From positions 1 to 64,000 of the forward strand of contig VGCI01000002.1 of NCBI GenBank assembly GCA_016870095.1: 64,000 bases of DNA, read 5' to 3'. A program made the translations under genes and the position numbers. Under the pieces are notes generated by a model. It was given only the letters and a program-made list of their open reading frames with translations. It was not told the origin of the DNA and searched no databases. Positions within the stretch are counted from its first letter, which is position 1; every line of letters starts with the position of its first letter. Below, one piece after another: positions 45,639 through 55,694 of the stretch. Origin of the DNA: Alphaproteobacteria bacterium. Lineage in GTDB: Bacteria > Pseudomonadota > Alphaproteobacteria > Paracaedibacterales > VGCI01.

Positions 45639-47543
45639 TTATCCACGGTTTATCATTGAGTTATAGATTGATTCATTTATTGTAATTTTAGCATGTGAAC
45701 GCAAGTTCTTAACATAAAGCGTTGTTGCATCCTGGAAAATCAATTCAGATAATTTTTTCTCCATTTGCTCTTTCTTTTCCTTCAATGCCTTAGAATTGAA
45801 GGGAAGAACTTTTTGCAACATCACAACCTGTATAGACCCGCTTGGCTCTGGTGCAACTCCAAAAATTGCCTTTCCAGAAGCCAATTCAAACATCTGGCTC
45901 AACAATTGAGGGGCAAATTGTTTATGAATCTTTTCATCTTTTTCTGAATCCACACGACTCAATGGATCTAACATTTTAATCGACAACTTACGACTGAGTG
46001 CCATACGAGAAAGGTCAGCCACCGATCGAGCATCCGTAGCCAGCTGTTGGGCGACAACTAAACTATACTCAAGCCGCTTTTTCTCTAACCATGCCTTAGA
46101 AACTTTATCTTTAATATCCGAAAACGGGGGAATATGGGCGGGTTTAATGCTATCGACATGTACAAGGTAGGATGTTCCTTCCTTCGTATCAATCATTGTA
46201 CTATCCGTCTTTTCAGGCAGAGAGAAGACTTGCTCTAATATTTCAGTTCTTCCAATCTCTGGAACTACATATTTCTCATTCATGTCTTTGCCAAACTTAG
46301 ATATAGCTTCTATGGTCTGTATCTTAAAGCCATGCTCTTTCGCAATTTCAGCCACCGTGGAGCCACCCGCTAGCGCATCCTCAATTTTATTCTTCAATTC
46401 ATAAATTTGATCATTTGCAAGCTGAATCTTTAGCTCTGATTCCAATTGAGCTCTCATTTCGCCAAAGGATTTTGTAAAGCTGGGTTCAATTTTAGAAATA
46501 ACATAGACCTGCCAACCAAAAGGCGTTGAAATGGGCCCTGTCACCTGGCCTAGCTCGGACTCAAATAATTTATCAGCGACTAAATCGGGTAATTGTTGCT
46601 TAGTAACCATGCCTAAATCTTTAAATTCTGCAGAAAAATCCCGAGCAACAGCGGGAACAGGGCGACCTTTTTTCATAGACTCTACAGCTTTTTTAGCGCT
46701 CTCTTCGTCTTTAAAGTTAACTTGTTTAACTTCTCTTTTTTCAGCAATTTCAAACTCAGCTTTTCGTCGCTCATATTCTTCTTGCAACTTATCTTGGGTC
46801 ATAATAACCCTGTCTTTTAACAGTTTAGGATCAATTTCCAAAAGCATAATTTTTCGCATCTCTGGAAGCTTAAATTGCTCTTGGTTTTGTTGGTAGAATT
46901 TTTCTAAATCAGCTTCCTTCGGAGAATCTTTGACAACCATTTTGCTATAGGGAACTGTCACAACAGCAAAGACACGTTGTTCAAAAAAGCCTTGAAACAA
47001 AAGTTCTACATATGTTTTTGGCAATTTTAAGCCTGAAAAGAGCGCTCCAAATACTTGTTGCTGCTGCAATTGCTGACGGACATCCGCCACAAACTGACTT
47101 TCTGTAATATGATTTGTGTGTAACAAATAATCAAATGCACGCTTATCAAAAGCTCCTTGCTCATTCAAAAAAGTCGGAATCGTTTGAATGTGCCGACGCA
47201 CAATTGCGTCAGTTGAAACAAGATATCGTTTCTTTAGGTCGGCAATGATCAAACTATGATCAATTAAAGAATCGAGAATTTTTTGAGGCATTCCCATTTC
47301 CTTAATTTGCTCAGAGTTGAGTTGTCCTTTTGATAATTCTTGTGCCTTCGTTAACATATTTTGAAAACGAGCCGTAAATTCTTCTTGAGTAATATTATGA
47401 CCATCTACGGTTGCTACGGGACGCATGTTTACATAGTTAAGGGCTATATCAGCAACGCCCCACATGCTAAAGCTAATCACTAATAGCACAAAAAGTGCTT
47501 TCACATACCAACGACCCGAGTGATCACGTAATTTTTGTAGCAT
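45639..47543 (-). CDS. ppiD: Periplasmic peptidyl-prolyl isomerase/chaperone (PpiD-like)
   Basis: A 634-residue membrane-anchored protein: a short cytoplasmic end (MLQKLRDHSGRWYV), one transmembrane helix (ALFVLLVISFSMWGVADI), a SurA-type N-terminal chaperone domain, a parvulin (PPIC) domain near residues 262-352 (FSAEFKDLGMVTKQQLPDLV, STPFGWQVYVISKIEP), and a second chaperone region. Length matches E. coli PpiD (623). It helps fold exported proteins at the Sec translocon. Confidence 0.92.
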   Translation of the reverse strand: MLQKLRDHSGRWYVKALFVLLVISFSMWGVADIALNYVNMRPVATVDGHNITQEEFTARFQNMLTKAQELSKGQLNSEQIKEMGMPQKILDSLIDHSLIIADLKKRYLVSTDAIVRRHIQTIPTFLNEQGAFDKRAFDYLLHTNHITESQFVADVRQQLQQQQVFGALFSGLKLPKTYVELLFQGFFEQRVFAVVTVPYSKMVVKDSPKEADLEKFYQQNQEQFKLPEMRKIMLLEIDPKLLKDRVIMTQDKLQEEYERRKAEFEIAEKREVKQVNFKDEESAKKAVESMKKGRPVPAVARDFSAEFKDLGMVTKQQLPDLVADKLFESELGQVTGPISTPFGWQVYVISKIEPSFTKSFGEMRAQLESELKIQLANDQIYELKNKIEDALAGGSTVAEIAKEHGFKIQTIEAISKFGKDMNEKYVVPEIGRTEILEQVFSLPEKTDSTMIDTKEGTSYLVHVDSIKPAHIPPFSDIKDKVSKAWLEKKRLEYSLVVAQQLATDARSVADLSRMALSRKLSIKMLDPLSRVDSEKDEKIHKQFAPQLLSQMFELASGKAIFGVAPEPSGSIQVVMLQKVLPFNSKALKEKKEQMEKKLSELIFQDATTLYVKNLRSHAKITINESIYNSMINRG

Positions 47544-47729
47544 GGATTTTTACAACTCATTCATATAGACGCTAATGTATAATAGGATTTTATCACCAAG
47601 CACACCTGGAGCACATAAACTTGCGCAAAAGGGGAGAGCAAGATATAAAAAACTATCCATACTCTAATAAAGGAATTTAGCAAATGCAATGGTTTTTGGC
47701 ACGGCATGTTAATAGATAGGAGGATTTAA

Positions 47730-48446
47730 ATGGGAAAAATCATTGTAGCAAATTGGAAAATGCATGGATCGCATGATTTTATTAACACATTTACAGCCCG
47801 TTTTGACTTTACTCTGCCCCTTACAGAAAATCAGGTTATCATCTGCCCTCCCTTTCCTTTTTTAGCATCTTTTCGTGATACTTTTAAGGGAACAAAGAGT
47901 CGTTTGGGGGCCCAAAATTGCCATACCGAACCTCAGGGTCCTTTTACTGGTGAAGTCAGTGCTACCATGTTGGCAGATATAGGCTGCCAAGCTGTTATTG
48001 TGGGTCATTCTGAAAGGCGTTCGTTATTTGGTGAAACTGATGCTACTGTTAATGCCAAAGCTTCTTCTGTTCATACAAATGGTATGACTGCCATTATTTG
48101 TATTGGAGAAAACCAGATTGTCCGCATGTCAGGTGAAGCTATAGAGGAAGTCATTGGTCAACTCAAAGCCAGCTTACCAGACTCATCCACCGCACAAAAT
48201 ACTCTTATAGCTTATGAGCCCATTTGGGCCATAGGAACAGGATTGACACCTTCTCTAGACGAGATTCAACAAATGCATACGGCCCTTTACAAAGCTCTAA
48301 AGTCACCGATTCCTTTACTATACGGTGGCTCAGTCACTGAAAAAAATGCTGCCGATATCTTATCTCTTCCGCATGTCGACGGTGTATTGGTAGGAGGAGC
48401 AAGCCTGAACGTAGAAATTTTTCAAAAAATAGTCAGGGGGGTTTGA
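47730..48446 (+). CDS. tpiA: Triosephosphate isomerase
   Basis: A 238-residue TIM barrel enzyme interconverting dihydroxyacetone phosphate and glyceraldehyde 3-phosphate. The substrate Lys is in VANWKMHG, the catalytic His in IVGHSERR, the catalytic Glu in IAYEPIWAIGTG, and LLYGGSVTEKNA is the phosphate site. AGGAGG lies six bases before the ATG. Slightly short for the family (about 250). Confidence 0.96.
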   Translation: MGKIIVANWKMHGSHDFINTFTARFDFTLPLTENQVIICPPFPFLASFRDTFKGTKSRLGAQNCHTEPQGPFTGEVSATMLADIGCQAVIVGHSERRSLFGETDATVNAKASSVHTNGMTAIICIGENQIVRMSGEAIEEVIGQLKASLPDSSTAQNTLIAYEPIWAIGTGLTPSLDEIQQMHTALYKALKSPIPLLYGGSVTEKNAADILSLPHVDGVLVGGASLNVEIFQKIVRGV

Positions 48447-48542
48447 AAAATATTTTTTCCCCTCCCTTGACGGATCTTCTCCCAAAACTATTTTGAATAT
48501 ATGCCCCTGCACAAACCGCGAACTAACCATGAGGAGGCTCCA

Positions 48543-48878
48543 TTGGAAAAATTAATTTATTCCATAGCCAAAGATGACGTTCACAAATATATTTTGGAGA
48601 ATATTGAGGAAAATAAATACTATTATTTCAATGACTTCTCTGAAATCATTGACGTGTTTTCCGATACCGATACTCCTCATCTTTTTGGTTTTAAACAAGG
48701 AAAAGCGACGAGTTCATCAAAGAACAAAATTAAAATTCATAAAAGAATGGCTCACCCCCTTGGTAAGGGACAACCCAAGTATTTTTGGTCTCAATCCTAT
48801 AATAATTTCGACTACTTAGAAATTTCTACAGTTAAAGACGTATTAAAACATGTCAAAAAAAATATGAAGGGATGGTAA
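48543..48878 (+). CDS. Hypothetical small protein with a TTG start
   Basis: About 111 residues. A strong AGGAGG lies six bases before TTG 48543, so translation should start there rather than at ATG 48501, which has no site. The protein is rich in Lys, Tyr and Asn (KYYYFNDFSEIIDVFS, YFWSQSYNNFDYLE) with no signal or membrane segment. Not recognised. It lies between tpiA and the Lon-like gene and is followed by a large hairpin. Confidence 0.55.
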   Translation: MEKLIYSIAKDDVHKYILENIEENKYYYFNDFSEIIDVFSDTDTPHLFGFKQGKATSSSKNKIKIHKRMAHPLGKGQPKYFWSQSYNNFDYLEISTVKDVLKHVKKNMKGW

Positions 48879-48911
48879 AAAACTCCATTCACCATTCCTC
48901 AAGGACTTCAA

Positions 48912-48946
48912 ATTTGCCCCTCATTTTGGTAAAACGAGGGGCAAAT
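48912..48946 (+). terminator. Large inverted repeat (16-bp stem)
   Basis: The arms ATTTGCCCCTC (48912-48922) and GAGGGGCAAAT (48936-48946) pair perfectly; the inner TTTT/AAAA extends the stem past one mismatch to a three-base loop (GGT). No clear T-run follows on the plus strand, so termination efficiency is uncertain. A terminator for the upstream gene is most likely. Confidence 0.6.
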
Positions 48947-49042
48947 GCTCAGCTTTTATAATATTACCTTCATCACAAAAAATTATTAATTCATTCTCTT
49001 TCTCTTAACCCCGCTTTAAGAGTTATTTTTATACACTAAGGT

Positions 49043-51364
49043 ATGAAAAAGAAAACCTTAAAAGCCAAAGATGTTGGCATTCCTTTATTCCCGCTTCGAG
49101 CCGCTGACAAAGGGGTGCGAAAGCATCGTCCTGTCACCTTGTTTGACTTATCTTCACACGCTCGTGCCAATGAAGCTATGGCCTTTGGCTTAAAAATGCG
49201 CAACAAGGGTTTTCATGTTTTTGTTGTGGGCGAAGACCGAAGTGGACGCATGACTGCGACCCTAGCTTTTCTTAAACAATATATCCAAAAGTTACCCCCA
49301 CCGTCTGATTGGGTTTATCTCAATAATTTTGCCTCCCCGCATCGCCCCAAACCCTTTCGATTGCCCAATGGCAAAGGATGTCAATTAAAACAAGCATTGT
49401 CAGATCTCATTGTGAGTTTCCATTCTGTTTTGGGAAAGACATTTTCTCATCCCCACTACACAAGTCAAATTGATGCAATGACCACATCCCTTGAAACGCA
49501 AGTACAAGAAGAGCTCCAATCTGTCCAAGAATTTGCACGGACTAAGGGCTTATCTATTGAAGAAACAAGTGAAGGATTCAGTATCCAGCTTATTGAATCT
49601 AATGAAGGGGCAACAAAAGAAGACCTCCCCTATTCAACCAAAGATATTCAAGAAATTAAAGACCGATTAAATCGCATTACAACTTCAGCACACTTAGCAG
49701 GTCGCCAACTGACTATTCAAATTAAAGAAGCTAAGAAAAATATTGCTGCTCAAGTGGTTGAACCACTTCTTCAACGCTTTCGCCATGATTTTGACAAGTA
49801 TATTAAAGACTGGATTGATGAATTTACAGATGACATTCTTAATCATATTGACGATTTGCTGTCTGAAGACCCTGAAACGCAATCAAAACTTCCATCGCTT
49901 ATCGAAGAACGATATAGCGTTAACCTTTTGATTAATAATAAAGGCCTAAACCATCCAGAAGTTATTTTAGAACCCTCGCCAACTTATGAAAACTTGTTTG
50001 GCTCCATTAAGTATCGCACTATGGGGAGTGGGGGAATGGAAACGAACTTCACCATGATTCGTCCCGGCGCCCTTCACCGCGCGAATGGAGGAATTTTAAT
50101 CTTAAGAGCGGAAGCCTTGGCTCAAACTCCAGAAGTCTGGGACTCTTTGAAAGCTGCTTTACGGGATCAACGCATTCGTATTGAAGAACATCATCGTGAT
50201 TCCTCATTACCACTTCTAGATGCCCCTGAACCTATGTCCATTCCTTTAGACCTTCAAGTATTCCTCATTGGTGCACCTATGTGGTACTACTCTGTATTTT
50301 TTCATGATCCAGACTTTAAAACTTACTTTAAAATTAAAGCGGAAATTGATCCTGATTTACCAACCACACCTCACAATTTAAGCATTTATTCTCGATTGAT
50401 TCGTCAAGCTTCTATCTTACACACAGGACAAGAAATTGCCCCTGAAGCCATTGAATATATTATGGGATATAGCTCACGCTGGGTTGGTCAAAGAAACAAA
50501 CTCAACTCAAAGTTTGAATTAATAGCGGACGTCTTGAACGAAGCCGGCGCCGTTGCCACCGCAGCGACTGAACGTTCAACAGACTTAATTACGATTGACG
50601 ATATCAAAACTGTTATTCAGGAACGGCGTAAACGAACCAATCGTTTGGAGGATCGTTCTCATGAAGACATTGAGTCTGGACAGGTCCTCATTGATACAAC
50701 TGGTAATGTTATTGGTCAAGTCAATGGTTTATCGGTCTTATCAACAGGTGACCATCAATATGGACTACCAAGTCGAATTAGTGCCCGCACCTATGCGGGA
50801 GAGCTTGGTGTAATTAACATTGAACGCCTGACAGAAATGAGCGGCCCTATTCAACAAAAGGGCGTCTTGATTTTAGATGGGTTCTTAAATGGCATGTTTG
50901 CCCAAAATTTCCCTTTGTCTTGCGGATGTTCCATAACTTTTGAGCAAAACTATGGCGGTGTTGAAGGAGACAGTGCTTCCCTGGCAGAACTTGTAGCCAT
51001 TCTTTCTTCACTAGCAGAGATTCCTATTCGTCAAGATATTGCGATTACGGGGTCCATTAACCAGTTTGGTGAAGCTCAACCGGTTGGCGGAATTATCTAT
51101 AAAATTGAAGGCTTTTTTCGTACTTGCAAACATAGAGGGCTGACAGGCAAGCAAGGTGTCATTATTCCTGACACCAACATCAACAATGTCATTCTGCGTG
51201 ACGAGATTGCTCAAGCCATTGAGAATGGTGATTTTACTATCTATCCCGTTTCTAATATTAAAGAAGCCGTAGAAATCTTAATGGGCACACCGGCAAAAGC
51301 GGTTTTTAAAGCTGTTGCTAAAAAACTTGCACACTATCACGAATCATTAGAAAAATTAAAGTAA
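49043..51364 (+). CDS. LonB-like ATP-dependent protease
   Basis: A 773-residue protein of the Lon-related family with an AAA_32-type N-part. The proteolytic domain at the C-terminus holds the Ser-Lys dyad: Ser644 in VEGDSASLAELV and Lys687 in VGGIIYKIEGFF. A P-loop-like segment near residue 60 reads GEDRSGRMTA, with Arg in place of the usual Lys. The middle contains GGILILRAEALAQTPEVWDS and a sensor-like region. It probably degrades specific or damaged proteins in the cytosol. The ribosome binding site is weak. It overlaps the convergent glycerophosphodiesterase gene by nine bases. Confidence 0.88.
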   Translation: MKKKTLKAKDVGIPLFPLRAADKGVRKHRPVTLFDLSSHARANEAMAFGLKMRNKGFHVFVVGEDRSGRMTATLAFLKQYIQKLPPPSDWVYLNNFASPHRPKPFRLPNGKGCQLKQALSDLIVSFHSVLGKTFSHPHYTSQIDAMTTSLETQVQEELQSVQEFARTKGLSIEETSEGFSIQLIESNEGATKEDLPYSTKDIQEIKDRLNRITTSAHLAGRQLTIQIKEAKKNIAAQVVEPLLQRFRHDFDKYIKDWIDEFTDDILNHIDDLLSEDPETQSKLPSLIEERYSVNLLINNKGLNHPEVILEPSPTYENLFGSIKYRTMGSGGMETNFTMIRPGALHRANGGILILRAEALAQTPEVWDSLKAALRDQRIRIEEHHRDSSLPLLDAPEPMSIPLDLQVFLIGAPMWYYSVFFHDPDFKTYFKIKAEIDPDLPTTPHNLSIYSRLIRQASILHTGQEIAPEAIEYIMGYSSRWVGQRNKLNSKFELIADVLNEAGAVATAATERSTDLITIDDIKTVIQERRKRTNRLEDRSHEDIESGQVLIDTTGNVIGQVNGLSVLSTGDHQYGLPSRISARTYAGELGVINIERLTEMSGPIQQKGVLILDGFLNGMFAQNFPLSCGCSITFEQNYGGVEGDSASLAELVAILSSLAEIPIRQDIAITGSINQFGEAQPVGGIIYKIEGFFRTCKHRGLTGKQGVIIPDTNINNVILRDEIAQAIENGDFTIYPVSNIKEAVEILMGTPAKAVFKAVAKKLAHYHESLEKLK

Positions 51365-52270
51365 AGTCTCATCAGGTAAGGAGTTTTGTTTACGCTTTAA
51401 GCCCCTCAGTAACAAATCTGGCCGATCCGTTGCAATTATATGAATTCCCCAATTGATTAGTTTTTTAGCGTCTTCAATCGTATTGACTGTCCACGCCATA
51501 ATTTTCAAACCCAAATCTTGGGCTTGTTTTATATTATCGGGAGATAATTGATTATATAGGGATGACCAGGACTCCGCGCCCAACGTATGCGCTATCATAG
51601 GACCAGATATATTATAATGCTTATCTAAAATTTGAAACCAACGGGCCGTTACAACCTTAGAGAAAGAGCTGTTCGACCGGTTTAAATCAATAAAATTCAA
51701 AAAACAGGATAAGCTCGGATCCATCTGATTTATATGCTTTAATACGCGCACATCAAATGCCAAAACTGCACACCGACTCTTTAAGCCTGATTTCTGTATG
51801 GCATCCAGCACAGCCTGGGAATGTAAAACAACGTTTAAAGCGGGGGTTGCGTGTCGCATAGTTTTCATTTCAATGAGAATTCTAGCTTTCGGATATCCTT
51901 TTGCTAAATTTAAGACATCCTTCAGACTTGGGATTTGTTCATCTTCCGTTTCTTTGACATCTGGGAAGGTATGTCGATAGGAAGTCGAGGGGTGGATTTT
52001 TCCTAATTTGTAGGAGCGGATTTCCTCAAAAGTCATAGCATCTATAGAACGACCAGGTTTCTTAAGCCATGTTCCTGCAGCTGTTCGGGTTAAGTCAGGG
52101 TTTAACTTATAATCATGATGAACAACCACTTGACCATCTTTCGTCAAATGCGTATCGAATTCAATGCCGTCAACACCCATATCCAACGCATGTTTAAAAG
52201 ATGTTAGGGTATTTTCAATTCTTAAACCCCGACACCCCCTATGCACAATGATCAGGACGTCATTTTCCAC
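51356..52270 (-). CDS. Glycerophosphodiester phosphodiesterase
   Basis: A 304-residue TIM-barrel phosphodiesterase that releases glycerol-3-phosphate from lipid head groups. Conserved are HRGCRGLRIENTLTSFKHAL (catalytic His), GVDGIEFDTHLTKDGQVVV and HHD (metal and acid residues), and the C-terminal WTVN...IIATDRPD. No signal peptide, so a cytoplasmic UgpQ-type enzyme. The start is GTG 52270. It follows glmS by nine bases. Confidence 0.9.
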   Translation of the reverse strand: MENDVLIIVHRGCRGLRIENTLTSFKHALDMGVDGIEFDTHLTKDGQVVVHHDYKLNPDLTRTAAGTWLKKPGRSIDAMTFEEIRSYKLGKIHPSTSYRHTFPDVKETEDEQIPSLKDVLNLAKGYPKARILIEMKTMRHATPALNVVLHSQAVLDAIQKSGLKSRCAVLAFDVRVLKHINQMDPSLSCFLNFIDLNRSNSSFSKVVTARWFQILDKHYNISGPMIAHTLGAESWSSLYNQLSPDNIKQAQDLGLKIMAWTVNTIEDAKKLINWGIHIIATDRPDLLLRGLKRKQNSLPDETLL

Positions 52271-52279
52271 CTATTAACC

Positions 52280-54109
52280 CTATTCCACTGTCACAGATTT
52301 GGCTAAATTTCGAGGTTGATCAACATCCGTTCCCCGAAGCAGAGCGGCATGATAGGCCAATAATTGAAGAGGGATGGTATAAATAATTGGTGCAATAAAT
52401 GCATCCATAAGGGGAAGAGTAAAAGTTGTAATTTTACCGCTCAACAGTTTAATAGAATTGGCACACGCCTCATCGGTAAAGCAAATCACAGAAGCACCCC
52501 GCGCTAAGACTTCTTGCATATTAGAGACTGTTTTCTCAAACCAAGAATCTCGAGGGGCAAGCACAATAACAGGAACAGTCTCATCAATTAAAGCGATAGG
52601 TCCATGTTTCATTTCCCCTGCGGGATATCCTTCTGCATGAATATAAGAGAGTTCTTTCAACTTTAAAGCTCCTTCTAAAGCAATGGGGTAGCTTGTGCCC
52701 CGGCCTAAATAAAGAGAACTATGTGCTAAGCGAATGTAATTTGCTAATGCGTGGACTTGATCATCCTTTTGAAGGACTTTAACAATATGGGCGGGAACGG
52801 AGAATAAACTTTGAATCAGCGTGCTTTCTTGCTCTACTGTTAGACTTCCCCGTCCACGTCCCGCAGCAATGGCTAAACAAGCTAATACTGTCAATTGACA
52901 CGTAAATGCTTTTGTGGAAGCCACTCCAATCTCCGGCCAAGCTTGCGTTAAAATTACGTTTTTAGCCTGACGTGCCATGGAACTTTCTGGTGAATTAACA
53001 ATAGCAATGGTTTGGTGCTTTTTCTCAAGGGCCAATTGTAGGGCTGACAGAGTATCAATCGTTTCCCCAGACTGGGAAATAAACAAAGCAACTCCTCCAG
53101 GTACCAGATAAGGATCCCGATAACGAAACTCAGAAGCTATTTCAACATCAACAGGCAAATTGGCATACTTTTCAAACCAATATTTAGCCGTCATTCCCGC
53201 TAAATACGCTGTTCCACATGCAATAATCGTTAATCTTGGGATTTGGGCCCAATCAAAGGAAAGATTAGGTGTATGAATGGTTCCCGTAGATTGATCAATT
53301 AAGGAGTTGAGCGTATCGCTAATGGCAATAGGCTGTTCAAAAATTTCTTTCAACATAAAATGTCGATAAGATCCTTTACCCACGGTGTCGCTCGAGAGAA
53401 CAGAAATACGAATGGGGCGTTCAACAGGCTTATCCGTATGATCATATATCTCTGCACCGTCTTTCGTAACAACGGCATAGTCCCCTTCTTCTAAATAGCA
53501 TAATTGCTGTGTCCAAGGCGCAAGAGCCAAAGCATCTGATCCAATTGTCATCTCACCATCGCCATATCCAATAACAAGAGGACTTCCTCGGCGCGCAACA
53601 ATCATAAGATCCGCATAATCTCGGAATAGTATGGCAAACGCAAAAGCTCCTGTAAGCTGTTTTAATGCATATTGCACAGCTATAAGGGGCGGATTGCCTT
53701 CATCCAAATACTGGGTTAACAGATGAACAACAACTTCCGTATCGGTCTGACTATGAAATACGTGGCCTTTTGAGATTAAATCTGCTTTTAGGTCGGCATA
53801 ATTTTCAATAATACCATTATGAACAATAGCAACCTGATCTGTTGCATGGGGATGAGCATTCTCTTGCGTTGGAGCACCATGGGTAGCCCAGCGCGTATGA
53901 CCAATACCTAAGGTCCCTACTATTGGACTTCGCTCAACCAAATCTTGGAGTTGCTGGAGTTTGCCTTGCGCGCGACGACGCTCAATACGACCTTGCGTGA
54001 GGGTCGCAATACCTGCAGAGTCATAGCCGCGGTATTCAAGGCGCTTCAAACCTTCTAATAGCTTTGGCCCTACACTGCTTTGACTGATCATCCCCACAAT
54101 ACCACACAT
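52280..54109 (-). CDS. glmS: Glutamine-fructose-6-phosphate aminotransferase
   Basis: About 609 residues. ATG 54109 begins MCGIVGMI, giving the catalytic N-terminal Cys of the glutaminase domain; the longer frame to 54214 runs into glmU and is rejected. GIGHTRWATHG completes the amidotransferase site, and two SIS sugar-isomerase domains follow (FISQSGETIDTLSALQ, GRGTSYPIALEGALKLKELS), ending PRNLAKSVTVE. It commits fructose-6-phosphate to UDP-GlcNAc synthesis, next to glmU. AAAGGAG precedes the start. No glmS ribozyme-like element is visible, as expected outside Firmicutes. Confidence 0.96.
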   Translation of the reverse strand: MCGIVGMISQSSVGPKLLEGLKRLEYRGYDSAGIATLTQGRIERRRAQGKLQQLQDLVERSPIVGTLGIGHTRWATHGAPTQENAHPHATDQVAIVHNGIIENYADLKADLISKGHVFHSQTDTEVVVHLLTQYLDEGNPPLIAVQYALKQLTGAFAFAILFRDYADLMIVARRGSPLVIGYGDGEMTIGSDALALAPWTQQLCYLEEGDYAVVTKDGAEIYDHTDKPVERPIRISVLSSDTVGKGSYRHFMLKEIFEQPIAISDTLNSLIDQSTGTIHTPNLSFDWAQIPRLTIIACGTAYLAGMTAKYWFEKYANLPVDVEIASEFRYRDPYLVPGGVALFISQSGETIDTLSALQLALEKKHQTIAIVNSPESSMARQAKNVILTQAWPEIGVASTKAFTCQLTVLACLAIAAGRGRGSLTVEQESTLIQSLFSVPAHIVKVLQKDDQVHALANYIRLAHSSLYLGRGTSYPIALEGALKLKELSYIHAEGYPAGEMKHGPIALIDETVPVIVLAPRDSWFEKTVSNMQEVLARGASVICFTDEACANSIKLLSGKITTFTLPLMDAFIAPIIYTIPLQLLAYHAALLRGTDVDQPRNLAKSVTVE

Positions 54110-54113
54110 AAAT

Positions 54114-55454
54114 TTAGCTCCTTTTATATCTATTTCTGAAGGTAGATGCCCATTCCAGTTTATTTTCTTGTCGTTGACGAGCAATCGCCAAAGCATCATC
54201 GGGTACATCCGCACTCACAACACTTCCCGCGGCCACAATGGCACCAGCCCCTATGGAAACAGGCGCAACCAGACAACTATCGGATCCAATATAGGCACCA
54301 TCGCCAATCTGCGTTTGCGACTTTACAAATCCGTTGTGATTACAGGTAATGGTACCGGCACCAATGTTAACGTTCTCACCAATAATGGCATTTCCAAGAT
54401 ATGATAAATGTTTTGCCTTTGTTTTTGCGCCAATTGTCGTGCCCTTTACTTCAACAAAATTGCCAACGACAACATCATCTCCTATAATCGTTCCTTCACG
54501 TATATGAGCAAAAGGACCTACAGTGACTCTATGGGCCAATGTTGAATTTTCAATATGGCATCCTGGCAAAATGGTGACGCCATTCCCAAGACTAACCCCC
54601 AACCCAAAAGTTACATTAGGGTGGAGTGTTACATCTCGCCCAATTTTCGTATCATGGCAGAAGTAAACACTAGAAGGATCAACTAAGGTTACCCCATTTT
54701 CCATAAAGCGACGACGCCACCTATTCTGCAATAGAGCCGTTACCGATGCCAAATCAACACGTGTATTGATGCCTTGAAGGCCCTCACAGGGAAACGTCAC
54801 AACCCAAGAAGGAATGCCCTCATCTCTTGCCAAAGCCACAATATCCGTTAAATAATATTCATTTGCTTCATTTTGCGGAACAAGTTTAGCAACCAGTCTT
54901 GTTAAAAGCTCCCCATCTACAACAATAACTCCCGAGTTACATAAAGATAGGGTACGCTCCGAATTTGAAGCATCACGATACTCAACAATCCGGTCAATTT
55001 GACCTTTATCATTTGTCAGGATGCGACCATACTGATTGGGTACGTCAACCTTCATCCCAACAACCGTAATGCAAGGATTGGGGCGTGCTTTATGAGATGC
55101 TATAATCTCTTGCAAAAAGGAAGCTTCTAATAACGGCGTATCCCCACATAAAATTAATACAGTTTTCGGCATTTCTGCCAGAACGGCTAATCCTGCTTTA
55201 ACGGCATCACCGGATCCTAAAGGTTTTACTTGAATAGCCGTATGAATCGCACGGCCTCCTTTCACTATCAACGGATCCAGAGTTGGGGAAATAATGGCAA
55301 CAATTTGCGGCTCTAATTCTTCAGATCGCACACCTAAGGCCGCATCAATCACATGATGAATCATTGCCTTGCCGCCAATGGAATGAAGGATTTTGGGCAT
55401 ATCAGAAACCATACGCGTTCCTTGACCCGCAGCAAGTATTAAAATTGCATCCAT
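54114..55454 (-). CDS. glmU: Bifunctional GlcNAc-1-P uridyltransferase/glucosamine-1-P acetyltransferase
   Basis: A 446-residue enzyme making UDP-GlcNAc. The N-terminal nucleotidyltransferase has ILAAGQGTRM and CGDTPLL; the C-terminal left-handed beta helix has hexapeptide repeats and the acetyltransferase site KAKHLSYLGNAIIGENVNIG and GTITCNHNG. Length is typical. Only four bases separate it from glmS, so both steps are co-expressed. Confidence 0.96.
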   Translation of the reverse strand: MDAILILAAGQGTRMVSDMPKILHSIGGKAMIHHVIDAALGVRSEELEPQIVAIISPTLDPLIVKGGRAIHTAIQVKPLGSGDAVKAGLAVLAEMPKTVLILCGDTPLLEASFLQEIIASHKARPNPCITVVGMKVDVPNQYGRILTNDKGQIDRIVEYRDASNSERTLSLCNSGVIVVDGELLTRLVAKLVPQNEANEYYLTDIVALARDEGIPSWVVTFPCEGLQGINTRVDLASVTALLQNRWRRRFMENGVTLVDPSSVYFCHDTKIGRDVTLHPNVTFGLGVSLGNGVTILPGCHIENSTLAHRVTVGPFAHIREGTIIGDDVVVGNFVEVKGTTIGAKTKAKHLSYLGNAIIGENVNIGAGTITCNHNGFVKSQTQIGDGAYIGSDSCLVAPVSIGAGAIVAAGSVVSADVPDDALAIARQRQENKLEWASTFRNRYKRS

Positions 55455-55694
55455 ATCTTTTCCTTTAATTGATGTATCTCTTAATTCCTAGTTTTAGCAT
55501 AACCTATATTCAGGTAAGTGAGTAAAATTGTGACAAAAGATTTCGCTTCCCTAGCAAAATCTTAATAACTTTCAATTGTTAATTAATCCTTAACCTTTTT
55601 AAGTAATAATAAGAGTTAAATAATAAATTATAATAACAATATAAACCAGATAAAGAATCAATATTATAAGTATTTTCTAGGAGAATTCAAGTTT

